A stretch of DNA of 64,000 nucleotides, taken from the NCBI RefSeq assembly GCF_029203285.1, contig NZ_CP115669.1:5580001-5644000 (forward strand), written 5' to 3'. The translations under genes were made by a program, and so were the position numbers. Positions 27,184 to 35,077 of this stretch are shown piece after piece (position 1 is the first letter of the stretch; every line of letters begins with the position of its first letter). Source of the DNA: Pseudomonas sp. PSE14 (GTDB lineage: Bacteria > Pseudomonadota > Gammaproteobacteria > Pseudomonadales > Pseudomonadaceae). The notes beneath the pieces are model-generated. The model had not been told where the DNA came from. It made no database searches and saw only the letters and a program-made list of their open reading frames with translations.

Positions 27184-27561
27184 TTACTGCAGGATCTCGA
27201 CGCGATCCACGTCGATATCGGTGGCCTTCATCTTGTGGTGATCGACCTCGCCCGTCAGGCGCACCTTGGTGTTCTCGGAAACCCCGGCGCCCGCCGGCCA
27301 ATCGTCGTTGTCGATCTCGACCTGGATGCTGCCGGTAGCGTCCTTGAACTCGTAGTGCTCACCGCCGATGCGTTTGGTAATGGTGCCTTCCAGCACGGCC
27401 GGGGTGTCGTCGGCGGCGGACTGGGCCTGCTTGACGGTGGTGACCTGGGCGGCAGCGGCCGGCTTGGCGGCATCGCTGCCCGGACCGGTGTAGCCGGCGG
27501 CCAGGGTGAGGGTGGAGAACAGGCCGGCGGCAGCGATCAGGGGGAGATGACTCAGTTTCAT
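27184..27561 (-). CDS. carO: Periplasmic OB-fold protein CarO (YgiW/BOF family)
   Basis: The 125-residue protein has a signal peptide (MKLSHLPLIAAAGLFSTLTLAAG, cleavage near 22) and a bacterial OB-fold domain (about 50-125: VLEGTITKRIGGEHYEFKDA, QVEIDNDDWPA, VRLTGEVDHHKMKATDIDV). It matches the YgiW family and, by position, PAO1 CarO (PA0320), which is induced by calcium through CarSR together with CarP. The Asp-rich surface would suit cation binding. Confidence 0.85.
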   Translation of the reverse strand: MKLSHLPLIAAAGLFSTLTLAAGYTGPGSDAAKPAAAAQVTTVKQAQSAADDTPAVLEGTITKRIGGEHYEFKDATGSIQVEIDNDDWPAGAGVSENTKVRLTGEVDHHKMKATDIDVDRVEILQ

Positions 27562-27677
27562 GGAAGTGCCTCCTGGGGCGTTTTCGATGGGGTCAGCTTA
27601 GTGCCGGTGGCTGAAACCAGCCTGAATCCGGGCTTAACCCAAACTTAAGCGCCCCAGACGCCCCTCCCCGGCCAGGA

Positions 27678-28598
27678 TCAATCCGCCTTGGCCGGCGCAA
27701 CCTCGCGCTTGAACACGTAGAACAGGTCGGGCTCGCTGACCATGTAGATGGTGCCCTGCTCGTCGATGGCCACGCCCTCGGCGCGCGGAATCCGGTCGTG
27801 CAGGCCATTGAGGCCGCCGAGCAGGCTGATGAAGCTCACCGGTTCGCCCTTTTCGTCCAGTTCCAGCAGCAGGTGCGATTCCGCCGACAGCACCAGGGTA
27901 TGCCCGGTGCGCGGGTCGATGCTCAGGGCCGAAACGTTGGTCATCAACAGGTCGCCGGCCAGCGGCTGCAGGGCACCGCTCACGCTCGGGCCGCCGTCGC
28001 TGGGCAGGCTGAACAGCGCCAGCGGATCACGCTCCTGCCCCAGGACCAGGCGGTGCTGGCGTGGGTCCCAGGCGATGCCCTCGATGCCCTTGTTCTTCTT
28101 GCCGCGCGGGCCGAGGTCGAAACTGGCGAGTTTCTCGGTGCTCAGTTCGCGGGTCTGCGGGTCGACATGGAAGATGGTCAGCGAATTCCTGCGCTCGTCG
28201 GTCACGGCGATATTGCCGTTCTCCAGCACCGCCACGCCCTCGGGGTTGGACATGCCCAGCAGGGGGATCACCCGCAGCACATCGCCGGAGAGCGACAGCT
28301 CGGCGAGCAGCGGCTTCTTGCCGGTCACGGTGAACAGGGTACGGGTCACCGGGTTATAGGCCAGATCGGAGGCTTCCTGGCCTTCCAGGCCGCCGGTCAG
28401 TTGCTTGGCCTGGATCACGGCGCGGTAACCGGGCAGCCAGACGCTCTCGGCGCGCTCCTGTGTACCGGTGTCCTGCTCACGCAGCCAGAGACGGGCGCGA
28501 TCGTCCCAATGGAAGCGGACGGTCAGAGCGGCCAGCACGATCAGGAGGAGCAGCAGTGCCAGCAGCAGCCAGCGCGGACGAAGCAGGGAAATGGTCAT
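27678..28598 (-). CDS. SdiA-regulated domain beta-propeller, second copy (PA0319-like)
   Basis: This 306-residue protein has an N-terminal anchor (RWLLLALLLLLIVLAALTV, about 9-27) and the same SdiA-regulated propeller as carP, with matching landmarks SVWLPGYRAVIQAKQL, SDLAYNPVTRTLFTVTG, EGIAWDPRQHRLVLGQE and RAEGVAIDEQGTIYMVSEPDLFYVF. It starts near carO on the same strand (116 bp upstream of it), so both may respond to the same signals. The molecular function is not known. Confidence 0.82.
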   Translation of the reverse strand: MTISLLRPRWLLLALLLLLIVLAALTVRFHWDDRARLWLREQDTGTQERAESVWLPGYRAVIQAKQLTGGLEGQEASDLAYNPVTRTLFTVTGKKPLLAELSLSGDVLRVIPLLGMSNPEGVAVLENGNIAVTDERRNSLTIFHVDPQTRELSTEKLASFDLGPRGKKNKGIEGIAWDPRQHRLVLGQERDPLALFSLPSDGGPSVSGALQPLAGDLLMTNVSALSIDPRTGHTLVLSAESHLLLELDEKGEPVSFISLLGGLNGLHDRIPRAEGVAIDEQGTIYMVSEPDLFYVFKREVAPAKAD

Positions 28599-28642
28599 GG
28601 CGACTCTTGTTGGTAGGCACGAACGAGGTATCCCGCAACAAA

Positions 28643-28669
28643 CGAAGGCCGCACAAACGGCGGCCTTCG
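28643..28669 (-). terminator. Terminator after FAA hydrolase gene
   Basis: A 10-bp perfect stem, CGAAGGCCGC / GCGGCCTTCG, with a 7-nt loop lies 14 bp after the stop on the minus strand, followed by a T-rich stretch. Confidence 0.7.
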
Positions 28670-28682
28670 GCGGAACAACGGG

Positions 28683-29348
28683 TTAAAGCACGCGGCTTTC
28701 GAATCGGCTGGCGCCGGGAAGTTCCAGCACCAGGGCATTGCCGCTCTGCAGCGGCCCGACCCCGACCGGCGTGCCGGTGGACACCACGTCGCCCGGCTGC
28801 AGCGAGAAGTGCCCGCAGATGTGCTGGATCAGCGGCACGATGGGGTTGAGCATGTCGCGGCTGTTGCCGTCCTGGCGGACTTCACCGTCGATGGTGAGGC
28901 GGATGCCAATGTCGGTCGGGTCCGGGAAGTGGTCGGCGCTGACGAAGGGCGCGAGCACAAAGGCACCGTCGAAGGACTTGGCCAGCTCCCAGGGCAGGCC
29001 CTTTTCCTTCAGCTTGGCCTGCACGTCGCGCAGGGTCAGGTCCAGCGCCGGTGCGTAGCCGGAGATGGCATCCAGCACCTCTTCAGCGCTGGGCTTGCGC
29101 GACAGCGGCTTGCCGATCAGCACGGCGATCTCCGCTTCGTAGTGCACCGCGCCGCGATCCTCGGGAATGGCGAAGCCGCCGGCCGGCGACACGGTGCAGG
29201 AACCGGGCTTGATGAACAGCAGCGGCTCGGTCGGCACCGGGTTGTTCAGCTCCTTGGCATGTTCCGCATAGTTGCGGCCGACGCACACCACCTTGCCCAG
29301 GGTGAAATGGATCGGGGTGCCATCGACATACTGATGCTGGTAACTCAT
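28683..29348 (-). CDS. Fumarylacetoacetate hydrolase family protein (PA0318-like)
   Basis: The protein has 221 residues from the ATG at 29348 (MSYQHQYVDGTPIHFT). The FAA hydrolase core shows KVVCVGRNYAEHAKEL, the metal-binding HYEAEIAVLIGK (Glu-x-Glu) and GDVVSTGTPVGVGPLQSGN. Members split carbon-carbon bonds in acylpyruvates or decarboxylate oxaloacetate; the YcgM/FAHD1-like length fits acylpyruvate hydrolase or oxaloacetate decarboxylase activity. It lies downstream of the D-2-hydroxyglutarate dehydrogenase gene but behind a terminator-like hairpin. Confidence 0.82.
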   Translation of the reverse strand: MSYQHQYVDGTPIHFTLGKVVCVGRNYAEHAKELNNPVPTEPLLFIKPGSCTVSPAGGFAIPEDRGAVHYEAEIAVLIGKPLSRKPSAEEVLDAISGYAPALDLTLRDVQAKLKEKGLPWELAKSFDGAFVLAPFVSADHFPDPTDIGIRLTIDGEVRQDGNSRDMLNPIVPLIQHICGHFSLQPGDVVSTGTPVGVGPLQSGNALVLELPGASRFESRVL

Positions 29349-29433
29349 GACCGACTCCTGAACGGGTGGGTGGAAGAGGCTCGCCAGGAGCCCGTGCTCC
29401 CGCGCGAGGCGCCGCGCCCGGTGGCGCAAACGT

Positions 29434-29470
29434 GCGAAGGGCCGGCCCCTCTATCCAAAGAGCCGGCCCT
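29434..29470 (-). terminator. Terminator after D-2-hydroxyglutarate dehydrogenase gene
   Basis: Arms GAAGGGCCGGC and GCCGGCCCTTC enclose an inner CTCT/AGAG pair. The structure lies 15 bp after the dehydrogenase stop on the minus strand. Confidence 0.7.
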
Positions 29471-29485
29471 TCTGGATAACTCGAC

Positions 29486-30904
29486 TTATTCGGCGAAGAT
29501 CTTGCCGGGGTTCATGATCCCGTTCGGATCGAACACCGCCTTGACCGCCTTCATGTAGCCGATTTCAGCCTCGGAGCGAGAGTACCCCAGGTAATCGCGC
29601 TTGGTCATGCCCACACCGTGCTCGGCGGAGATCGAGCCGTTGTATTTCTGAACCGTTTCGAAAACCCACTTGTTGACGGTCGCGCACTTGGCGAAGAACT
29701 CGTCCTTGGTCAGGTTCTCGGGCTTGAGGATATTCAGGTGCAGGTTGCCGTCGCCGATGTGGCCGAACCACACGACCTCGAAGTCCGGGTAGTTGGCCTC
29801 GACGATGGCGTCGATGTCCTTGAGGAAGGCCGGAACCTTGCTGACGGTCACCGAGATGTCGTTCTTGTACGGGGTCCAGTGCGAGATGGTCTCGGAGATG
29901 TACTCGCGCAGCTTCCACAGGTTCTGCAACTGCTGCTCGCTCTGGCTCATCACGCCGTCCAGCACCCAGCCCTGCTCTACACAATGTTCGAAAGTCGCCA
30001 GCGCCTCGTTGGCCACTTCCTCGGTAGTCGCCTCGAATTCCAGCAGGGCGTAGAACGGGCAGTCGGTCTCGAAGGCCGGCGGTACGTCGCCACGGGCCAT
30101 GACCTTGGCCAGGGCCTTGTCGGAGAAGAATTCGAAGGCGGTCAGGTCCAGCTTGCTCTGGAAGGCGTGCAGCACCGGCATGATCGAGTCGAAGTCCGGG
30201 GTGCCCAGGACCATCGCGGTGAGGTTCTTCGGCTGGCGCTCCAGGCGCATGCTGGCCTCGACCACGAAGCCCAGGGTGCCCTCGGCGCCGATGAACAGCT
30301 GGCGCAGGTCGTAGCCGGTGGCGTTCTTGATCAGGTCCTTGTTCAGCTCCAGCAGGTCGCCCTTGCCGGTGACGACCTTCAGGCCAGCCACCCAGTTGCG
30401 GGTCATGCCGTAGCGAATGACCTTGATCCCGCCGGCATTGGTGCCGATATTGCCGCCAATCTGGCTGGAACCGGAGGATGCGAAGTCCACCGGGTAGTAC
30501 AGGCCGTTTTCCTCGGCGAACAGCTGCAGCTGTTTGGTCACCACGCCCGGCTGGCACACCGCGGTGCGGTCGAAGGCGTTGAAGTCGAGGATCTTGTTCA
30601 TGTAGTCGAAGGCCACGACCACCTCGCCATTGGCGGCGACGGCGGCAGCGGAAAGCCCGGTGCGGCCGCCCGAGGGGACCAGCGCGACCTTGTGCTCATT
30701 GGCCCAGCGAACGATGGCCTGGACCTGCTCGGTGCTCCTGGGGAAGGCGATGGCCAGCGGCGCCGGGGCGAAATGCTTGGTCCAGTCCTTGCCGTAGGTC
30801 TCGAGGGAATCGGCGTCAGTCAGCAGCTTGCCGGGCTCCAGCAGGGGCTTGAGCGATTCGATCAGGGCTTCGCGGGTCATGGGAGGAACTCTCAAAGGAT
30901 TCAT
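29486..30904 (-). CDS. FAD-binding oxidoreductase, D-2-hydroxyglutarate dehydrogenase (PA0317-like)
   Basis: This 472-residue flavoenzyme of the VAO/GlcD family has the FAD-binding segments LVPSGGRTGLSAAAV (about 78-92), SSGSSQIGGNIGTNAGG and ATGYDLRQLFIGAEGTLG, and a C-terminal metal/substrate site with HIGDGNLHLNI and SISAEHGVGMTKR. It is divergent from serA. In Pseudomonas this pairing has been shown to matter: SerA also reduces 2-oxoglutarate to D-2-hydroxyglutarate, and this enzyme re-oxidises it and pulls serine synthesis forward. The start at 30904 has AGGA 6 nt upstream; Met9 (30880) is an alternative that fits shorter relatives. Confidence 0.88.
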   Translation of the reverse strand: MNPLRVPPMTREALIESLKPLLEPGKLLTDADSLETYGKDWTKHFAPAPLAIAFPRSTEQVQAIVRWANEHKVALVPSGGRTGLSAAAVAANGEVVVAFDYMNKILDFNAFDRTAVCQPGVVTKQLQLFAEENGLYYPVDFASSGSSQIGGNIGTNAGGIKVIRYGMTRNWVAGLKVVTGKGDLLELNKDLIKNATGYDLRQLFIGAEGTLGFVVEASMRLERQPKNLTAMVLGTPDFDSIMPVLHAFQSKLDLTAFEFFSDKALAKVMARGDVPPAFETDCPFYALLEFEATTEEVANEALATFEHCVEQGWVLDGVMSQSEQQLQNLWKLREYISETISHWTPYKNDISVTVSKVPAFLKDIDAIVEANYPDFEVVWFGHIGDGNLHLNILKPENLTKDEFFAKCATVNKWVFETVQKYNGSISAEHGVGMTKRDYLGYSRSEAEIGYMKAVKAVFDPNGIMNPGKIFAE

Positions 30905-30985
30905 GGTCGTCCTGAGAACAGCTCAGGTCGTAACCGGGCAAGGAAAAGGGAGAACATGCTAGCATACGCACCCCACGCAGATCGC

Positions 30986-31001
30986 CACTTGGCGCCAAGT
31001 G
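30986..31001. promoter_or_regulatory. Perfect 16-bp palindrome in the serA / dehydrogenase divergent promoter region
   Basis: CACTTGGCGCCAAGTG lies in the 166-bp gap between the two divergent starts, 69 bp before serA and 81 bp before the dehydrogenase start. It has the size and symmetry of a dimeric repressor operator. The binding protein is unknown. Confidence 0.45.
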
Positions 31002-31070
31002 TGGTATCGGCCGGTTCGGCCAGAGCTGTTCATTTTCTCGCCACATCCCGGGACTACAGGTTCAAAGCAG

Positions 31071-32300
31071 ATGAGCAAGACTTCTCTCGACAAGAGCAAG
31101 ATCAAATTCCTTCTCCTTGAAGGCGTGCACCAGAATGCCGTCGACACCCTCAAGGCCGCCGGCTACTCCAACATCGAGTACCTCAAGGGCGCGCTGTCCG
31201 GCGAGGAACTGAAGGAAAAGATCGCCGATGTGCACTTCATCGGTATCCGCTCCCGCACCCAGCTCACCGAAGAAGTCTTCGATGCCGCCAAGAAGCTGAT
31301 CGCCGTAGGCTGTTTCTGCATCGGTACCAACCAGGTCAACCTGGACGCCGCCCGCGAGCGCGGCATCGCGGTGTTCAACGCGCCCTACTCCAACACCCGT
31401 TCGGTGGCCGAACTGGTGCTGGCCGAAGCCATCCTGCTGCTGCGCGGCATCCCGGAGAAGAACGCCTCCTGCCACCGTGGCGGCTGGATCAAGTCGGCGG
31501 CCAACTCCTTCGAGATCCGCGGCAAGAAGCTGGGCATCGTCGGCTACGGCTCCATCGGCACCCAGCTCTCGGTCCTCGCCGAAGCCCTGGGCATGCAAGT
31601 GTTCTTCTATGACACCGTGACCAAGCTGCCGCTGGGTAACGCCCAGCAGATCGGCAACCTGCACGAGCTGCTCGGCATGTCCGACATCGTCTCGCTGCAC
31701 GTGCCGGAACTGCCGTCCACCCAGTGGATGATCGGCGAGAAGGAAATCCGCGCCATCAAGAAGGGCGGCATCCTGATCAACGCCGCGCGCGGCACCGTCG
31801 TCGAGCTGGACCACCTGGCCGAAGCGATCAAGGACGAGCACCTGATCGGCGCTGCCATCGACGTGTTCCCGGTCGAGCCCAAGTCCAACGACGAAGAGTT
31901 CGAAAGCCCGCTGCGCGGCCTGGACCGCGTGATCCTGACCCCGCACATCGGTGGCTCCACCGCCGAAGCCCAGGCCAACATCGGCCTGGAAGTGGCCGAG
32001 AAGCTGGTCAAGTACAGCGACAACGGTACTTCGGTTTCTTCCGTCAACTTCCCGGAAGTGGCCCTGCCGTCGCACCCGGGCAAGCACCGTCTGCTGCACA
32101 TCCACGCCAACATCCCGGGCGTGATGAGCGAGATCAACAAGGTGTTCGCCGACAACGGCATCAACATCTCCGGCCAGTACCTGCAGACCAACGACAAGGT
32201 CGGCTACGTGGTGATCGACGTCGACGCCGAGTACTCGGACCTGGCGCTGGAGAAGCTGCAGCACGTGAACGGCACCATCCGTAGCCGCGTGCTGTTCTAA
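31071..32300 (+). CDS. serA: D-3-phosphoglycerate dehydrogenase SerA
   Basis: This 409-residue enzyme catalyses the first step of serine synthesis. It has the substrate domain (about 1-110), the NAD-binding Rossmann domain with GKKLGIVGYGSIGTQ (about 153-167), the catalytic Arg/Glu/His set (NAARGTVVE, HIGGSTAEAQ) and a C-terminal ACT domain (about 338-409) for serine feedback. This is the E. coli-like form with one ACT domain. I chose the ATG at 31071 (MSKTSLDKSKIKF); the frame remains open upstream but lacks support. Confidence 0.96.
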   Translation: MSKTSLDKSKIKFLLLEGVHQNAVDTLKAAGYSNIEYLKGALSGEELKEKIADVHFIGIRSRTQLTEEVFDAAKKLIAVGCFCIGTNQVNLDAARERGIAVFNAPYSNTRSVAELVLAEAILLLRGIPEKNASCHRGGWIKSAANSFEIRGKKLGIVGYGSIGTQLSVLAEALGMQVFFYDTVTKLPLGNAQQIGNLHELLGMSDIVSLHVPELPSTQWMIGEKEIRAIKKGGILINAARGTVVELDHLAEAIKDEHLIGAAIDVFPVEPKSNDEEFESPLRGLDRVILTPHIGGSTAEAQANIGLEVAEKLVKYSDNGTSVSSVNFPEVALPSHPGKHRLLHIHANIPGVMSEINKVFADNGINISGQYLQTNDKVGYVVIDVDAEYSDLALEKLQHVNGTIRSRVLF

Positions 32301-32318
32301 GCGCCGCTAGATGGTAAG

Positions 32319-32349
32319 AAAAAAGGAGGCCCTTGGGCCTCCTTTTTTT
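32319..32349 (+). terminator. Rho-independent terminator after serA
   Basis: AGGAGGCC / GGCCTCCT stem with a CTTG loop, preceded by an A-run and followed by seven T. Confidence 0.93.
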
Positions 32350-32386
32350 GTTTCTATACCGGGCGTTTCGGTACCAGGACATGCCC

Positions 32387-32453
32387 TGTAGGAGCGAGCT
32401 TGCTCGCGAACAACCCCACAACGAAGCGGTTCGCGAGCAATCTCGCTCCTACG
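32387..32453. repeat. REP doublet in inverted orientation (REPIN)
   Basis: Unit 1, TGTAGGAGCGAGCTTGCTCGCGAA (32387-32410), and inverted unit 2 (32430-32453, one A-to-T type change in the loop) flank a 19-bp spacer. It lies between serA and the convergent DUF4399 gene. Confidence 0.92.
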
Positions 32454-32474
32454 AAAAGCATCAGCCTTCTGGAG

Positions 32475-32906
32475 TCACTTCACGTTGACAGTGATCTTCT
32501 GCGACTCCACCGGCGGGTCGAACGGCACGTGGTTCTTGTCGCCCACCAGCAGTTGCAGGGTGTGCTTGCCCGGCGGCAAGGTCACTTCGGTCTCGGTCTG
32601 GCCCTTGCCGAAGTGCTTGATGGTGTCGTTCATCGGCAGCGGCATGTTCATCGCCGGCTGCTCCTTCAGGTCGATCAGCAGGTGGTGGTGGCCGGTAGCC
32701 GGGGAATCCACGCCGGCGGGCGCTACGCCCATGCCCTTGAGGCCGAACTTGACAGTGAAGGTCTTGCCGACGGTGGCGCCGTCGGCCGGCTCGATGAAGT
32801 ACACCTTGGCGCCTTCCGGGGCCGGGGTGCGCGGCATGTCGGCGGCAATCGCGGAAGACGCGGCGAGCAGCGCAGCGAGACCGAGGCAAGGCAACATGGT
32901 TCTCAT
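32475..32906 (-). CDS. Periplasmic DUF4399 protein (PA0315-like)
   Basis: The 143-residue protein starts at the ATG 32906 (GGAG ribosome-binding site, spacing 6-7 nt). A signal peptide (MRTMLPCLGLAALLAASSAIAAD) is followed by a compact Ig-like domain with VYFIEPADGATVG, a His triad GHHHLLID (about 69-76) and PPGKHTLQLLVGDKNHVPFDPPV. DUF4399 proteins have no assigned role; the His-Met-rich middle (GHHHLLID, AMNMPLPMN) looks suited to copper or other metal binding, which is my inference. Confidence 0.8.
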   Translation of the reverse strand: MRTMLPCLGLAALLAASSAIAADMPRTPAPEGAKVYFIEPADGATVGKTFTVKFGLKGMGVAPAGVDSPATGHHHLLIDLKEQPAMNMPLPMNDTIKHFGKGQTETEVTLPPGKHTLQLLVGDKNHVPFDPPVESQKITVNVK

Positions 32907-33040
32907 GGGTTTCTCCTTCTTCACGGGATTCGGGGGAACGCGCCCAACATCAGCTGTTCACCCGCATGGAACCCACAAGCATAGGTGGCTCCCCCGCACC
33001 CTCAAGAAAAAGAATGCATCTTCAAATGTCTTCGAGCGCT

Positions 33041-33535
33041 CTAGCCTCCGGCCTCCAGCCCGGCCAGGCAGACGGCGGCGGCGTCCAGCTCTTCCTCGCT
33101 GAACACCAGCACGCCCATGCGCTTGAGCGCGGCGGCTGTGACGCCCTCGCCGGCGACCTTGCGGCCAGTGAAGCTGCCGTCGTAGTTCTCGCGGTGACCA
33201 CAGGACGGGCTGCGCGCCTTCAGTATGGCCAGGCGGATATCGTGATGCCGCACCAGCTTCACCGCCGCATCGGCGCCCGCCAGGAACGCCTGGCTGACGT
33301 CCTCCCCATCCACCGTGACCACTGGCCTGACCCGCTCCAGCACGGCCATGCCCTGGCCACCGGGAATTTCCGCCGGCGCGCGCGGCGTCGGCAGGCCGCC
33401 GGCCACTTCCGGGCACAGCGGCACCACGCGCCCCTGGGCCAGCCAGCGCGCCAGCAGGTCGAACGGGCCGTGGGCACCACCGTCGTAGCGAACGCGATGT
33501 CCGAGCAGGCAACGGCTGACGAGAACCTTCTGCAT
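33041..33535 (-). CDS. DUF523 family protein
   Basis: The 164-residue protein has the DUF523 landmarks SRCLLGHRVRYDGG (Cys9), LCPEVAGGLPTPR (Cys41) and KARSPSCGHRENYDG (Cys near 111). The three conserved Cys residues suggest an iron-sulfur or metal site; some relatives are fused to DUF1722. No function is established. It diverges from the DUF6160 gene. Confidence 0.8.
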   Translation of the reverse strand: MQKVLVSRCLLGHRVRYDGGAHGPFDLLARWLAQGRVVPLCPEVAGGLPTPRAPAEIPGGQGMAVLERVRPVVTVDGEDVSQAFLAGADAAVKLVRHHDIRLAILKARSPSCGHRENYDGSFTGRKVAGEGVTAAALKRMGVLVFSEEELDAAAVCLAGLEAGG

Positions 33536-33794
33536 GGGCCAATCACTCCAAATCGAATGCCACAGACTAGCCGCTCGATTTCATCGGGTCACGCGGGGTA
33601 ACAGGACATTCATCGGCGATCCGTTTCGAAGGATTTCGCACCCGCCAAAAGTCGGGGCGCACGGGCTTCTACCGACCGTCGGCGCGGTGACCGGGCATAA
33701 CCTTTGGCGGGATTCGCCGTCCGGCACTGGCCGCCTGGGCGTCGCCTGACCAGACTGACGCATCGGCCAATCCCCTCCCCTCGGAGCCCCCAGC

Positions 33795-34343
33795 ATGTCC
33801 CGCCTGTTCGCCCTGTCCGCAGCCGCTGCGGCGCTGCTCCACCTGTCGGTCAGCCAGGCCGCCCTCGAAGCGCTCGACAACGCGAGCCTCGGCGCGGTCA
33901 GCGGCCAGGACGGCATCAGCATCCGCGCCGACGTACTGGCGCACATCGGCAGCGCCGCCTGGAATGATGGCGGCGGCAGCGTCTCGTTGCGCAACGTTTC
34001 CATCGATAACGGCTGCGTGAGCGCCAGTGCCTGCCCCAACGGCCGCGGCGGCAGCTTGCCGTATGGCGCCGCGCAACTGGGACTGACCCTGCCGATCTTC
34101 GGCATCGAGCTACCAACCCTGCAGGTGGACGTGGTGCAGAATGCCAACGGCAAGCAACAGCTCGCCCTGACGCTGCCGAACCTCACCAGCATCAACCAGC
34201 AACTCAACGCCAGCGGCCTGCCGGCGCAGACCATCCGCGTGCGGATGATCGGCGACCTCTATGTCGGCAACGGGCGCCTGGGCACGCTGGAAGTCCGCGA
34301 TATCCAGGACATCAGCGGGACCCTGAAGGTATGGGGACACTGA
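33795..34343 (+). CDS. Secreted DUF6160-like protein
   Basis: The 182-residue protein has a signal peptide (MSRLFALSAAAAALLHLSVSQAA) and, right after it, LEALDNASLGAVSGQDGISI, the N-terminal signature of the DUF6160/FilA-like group of surface or pilus-associated proteins. The rest is rich in beta-strand and Asn/Ser, with one Cys pair (about residues 76 and 81) that could form a disulfide. It may be a periplasmic or surface protein. It is convergent with the prolyl hydroxylase gene (10 bp between stops). Confidence 0.65.
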   Translation: MSRLFALSAAAAALLHLSVSQAALEALDNASLGAVSGQDGISIRADVLAHIGSAAWNDGGGSVSLRNVSIDNGCVSASACPNGRGGSLPYGAAQLGLTLPIFGIELPTLQVDVVQNANGKQQLALTLPNLTSINQQLNASGLPAQTIRVRMIGDLYVGNGRLGTLEVRDIQDISGTLKVWGH

Positions 34344-34353
34344 GCCGGACGGC

Positions 34354-34977
34354 TCAGAAAGACGAATCACCGCGCCGGCGGAACCAGCCGGTCAGCGACA
34401 GGCGTTCATGGCTGGCCGGCAGCACTTCGTGGGGGAACTCGCTGGAGAGGAACACCACCAGCCGTCCGCCGATCGGCGCCAGGTCCAGCGTCTGCTCGTC
34501 GGGCAGGTACATCCGCAGCGCGCCGCCCTGCGCTTCCCGCCAGTCGGGATTGAGGTAGAACACCGCCGAGAGGGTGCGGCGATCATCGTCGCGGAAGCGG
34601 TCCAGGTGCTTCTGGTAGAACGCACCCGGCGGATAGAGGGCGAAGTGTCCCTCGAAGTCTTCCAGGCCGAGGTAGAGCGAGCGATTGATCAGCCGGCGCA
34701 ACTCGTCCAGCGCCCGCAGATAGAGATCGCAGGCTTCGGACTGGCCGGGTTCTATCCACTGGATGCGGTCGCCACGGATACCTTCGCGCACTGCCTGCCC
34801 CTCACCCCGGCCGATGGCAGCAGCGGCCAGCTTGCCGGACGCATCACGGGCACGGCACTCCGTCGCCAATTGGGCGATCAAGGCATCGGGAAGGAAGGCG
34901 TCCTGCTGCGACCAGCCCTTGTCGGCGAGGTCGTCGACGATGCGCTGCAGCAGGGAAGAATCGGTGTCGAAATCCAT
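34354..34977 (-). CDS. 2-oxoglutarate/Fe(II) prolyl hydroxylase, PPHD-like (PA0310-like)
   Basis: The 207-residue protein is a double-stranded beta-helix oxygenase: the Fe ligands are His124 and Asp126 (YQKHLDRF) and His183 (FPHEVLP), and the 2-oxoglutarate Arg lies in RLSLTGWF. The closest characterised enzyme is the Pseudomonas PPHD, a relative of human HIF prolyl hydroxylases that hydroxylates a prolyl residue of elongation factor Tu. I chose the ATG at 34977 (MDFDTDSSLLQR). The gene is divergent from the DUF2059 gene by 100 bp. Confidence 0.85.
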   Translation of the reverse strand: MDFDTDSSLLQRIVDDLADKGWSQQDAFLPDALIAQLATECRARDASGKLAAAAIGRGEGQAVREGIRGDRIQWIEPGQSEACDLYLRALDELRRLINRSLYLGLEDFEGHFALYPPGAFYQKHLDRFRDDDRRTLSAVFYLNPDWREAQGGALRMYLPDEQTLDLAPIGGRLVVFLSSEFPHEVLPASHERLSLTGWFRRRGDSSF

Positions 34978-35077
34978 GGCGCATTGTAACGTCCGACGCC
35001 AGTGGCTCGACAAGCGGGGCAAGCCTTGCCGACAATAGCCCCCGGCGAGCGAACCCTGCCGCCCACAAGGAGTTGCA

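Noticed and set aside
27037..27648. Rightward open frame across the terminator and carO
   Set aside because: It runs through a perfect bidirectional terminator and lies antisense to the secreted OB-fold protein.
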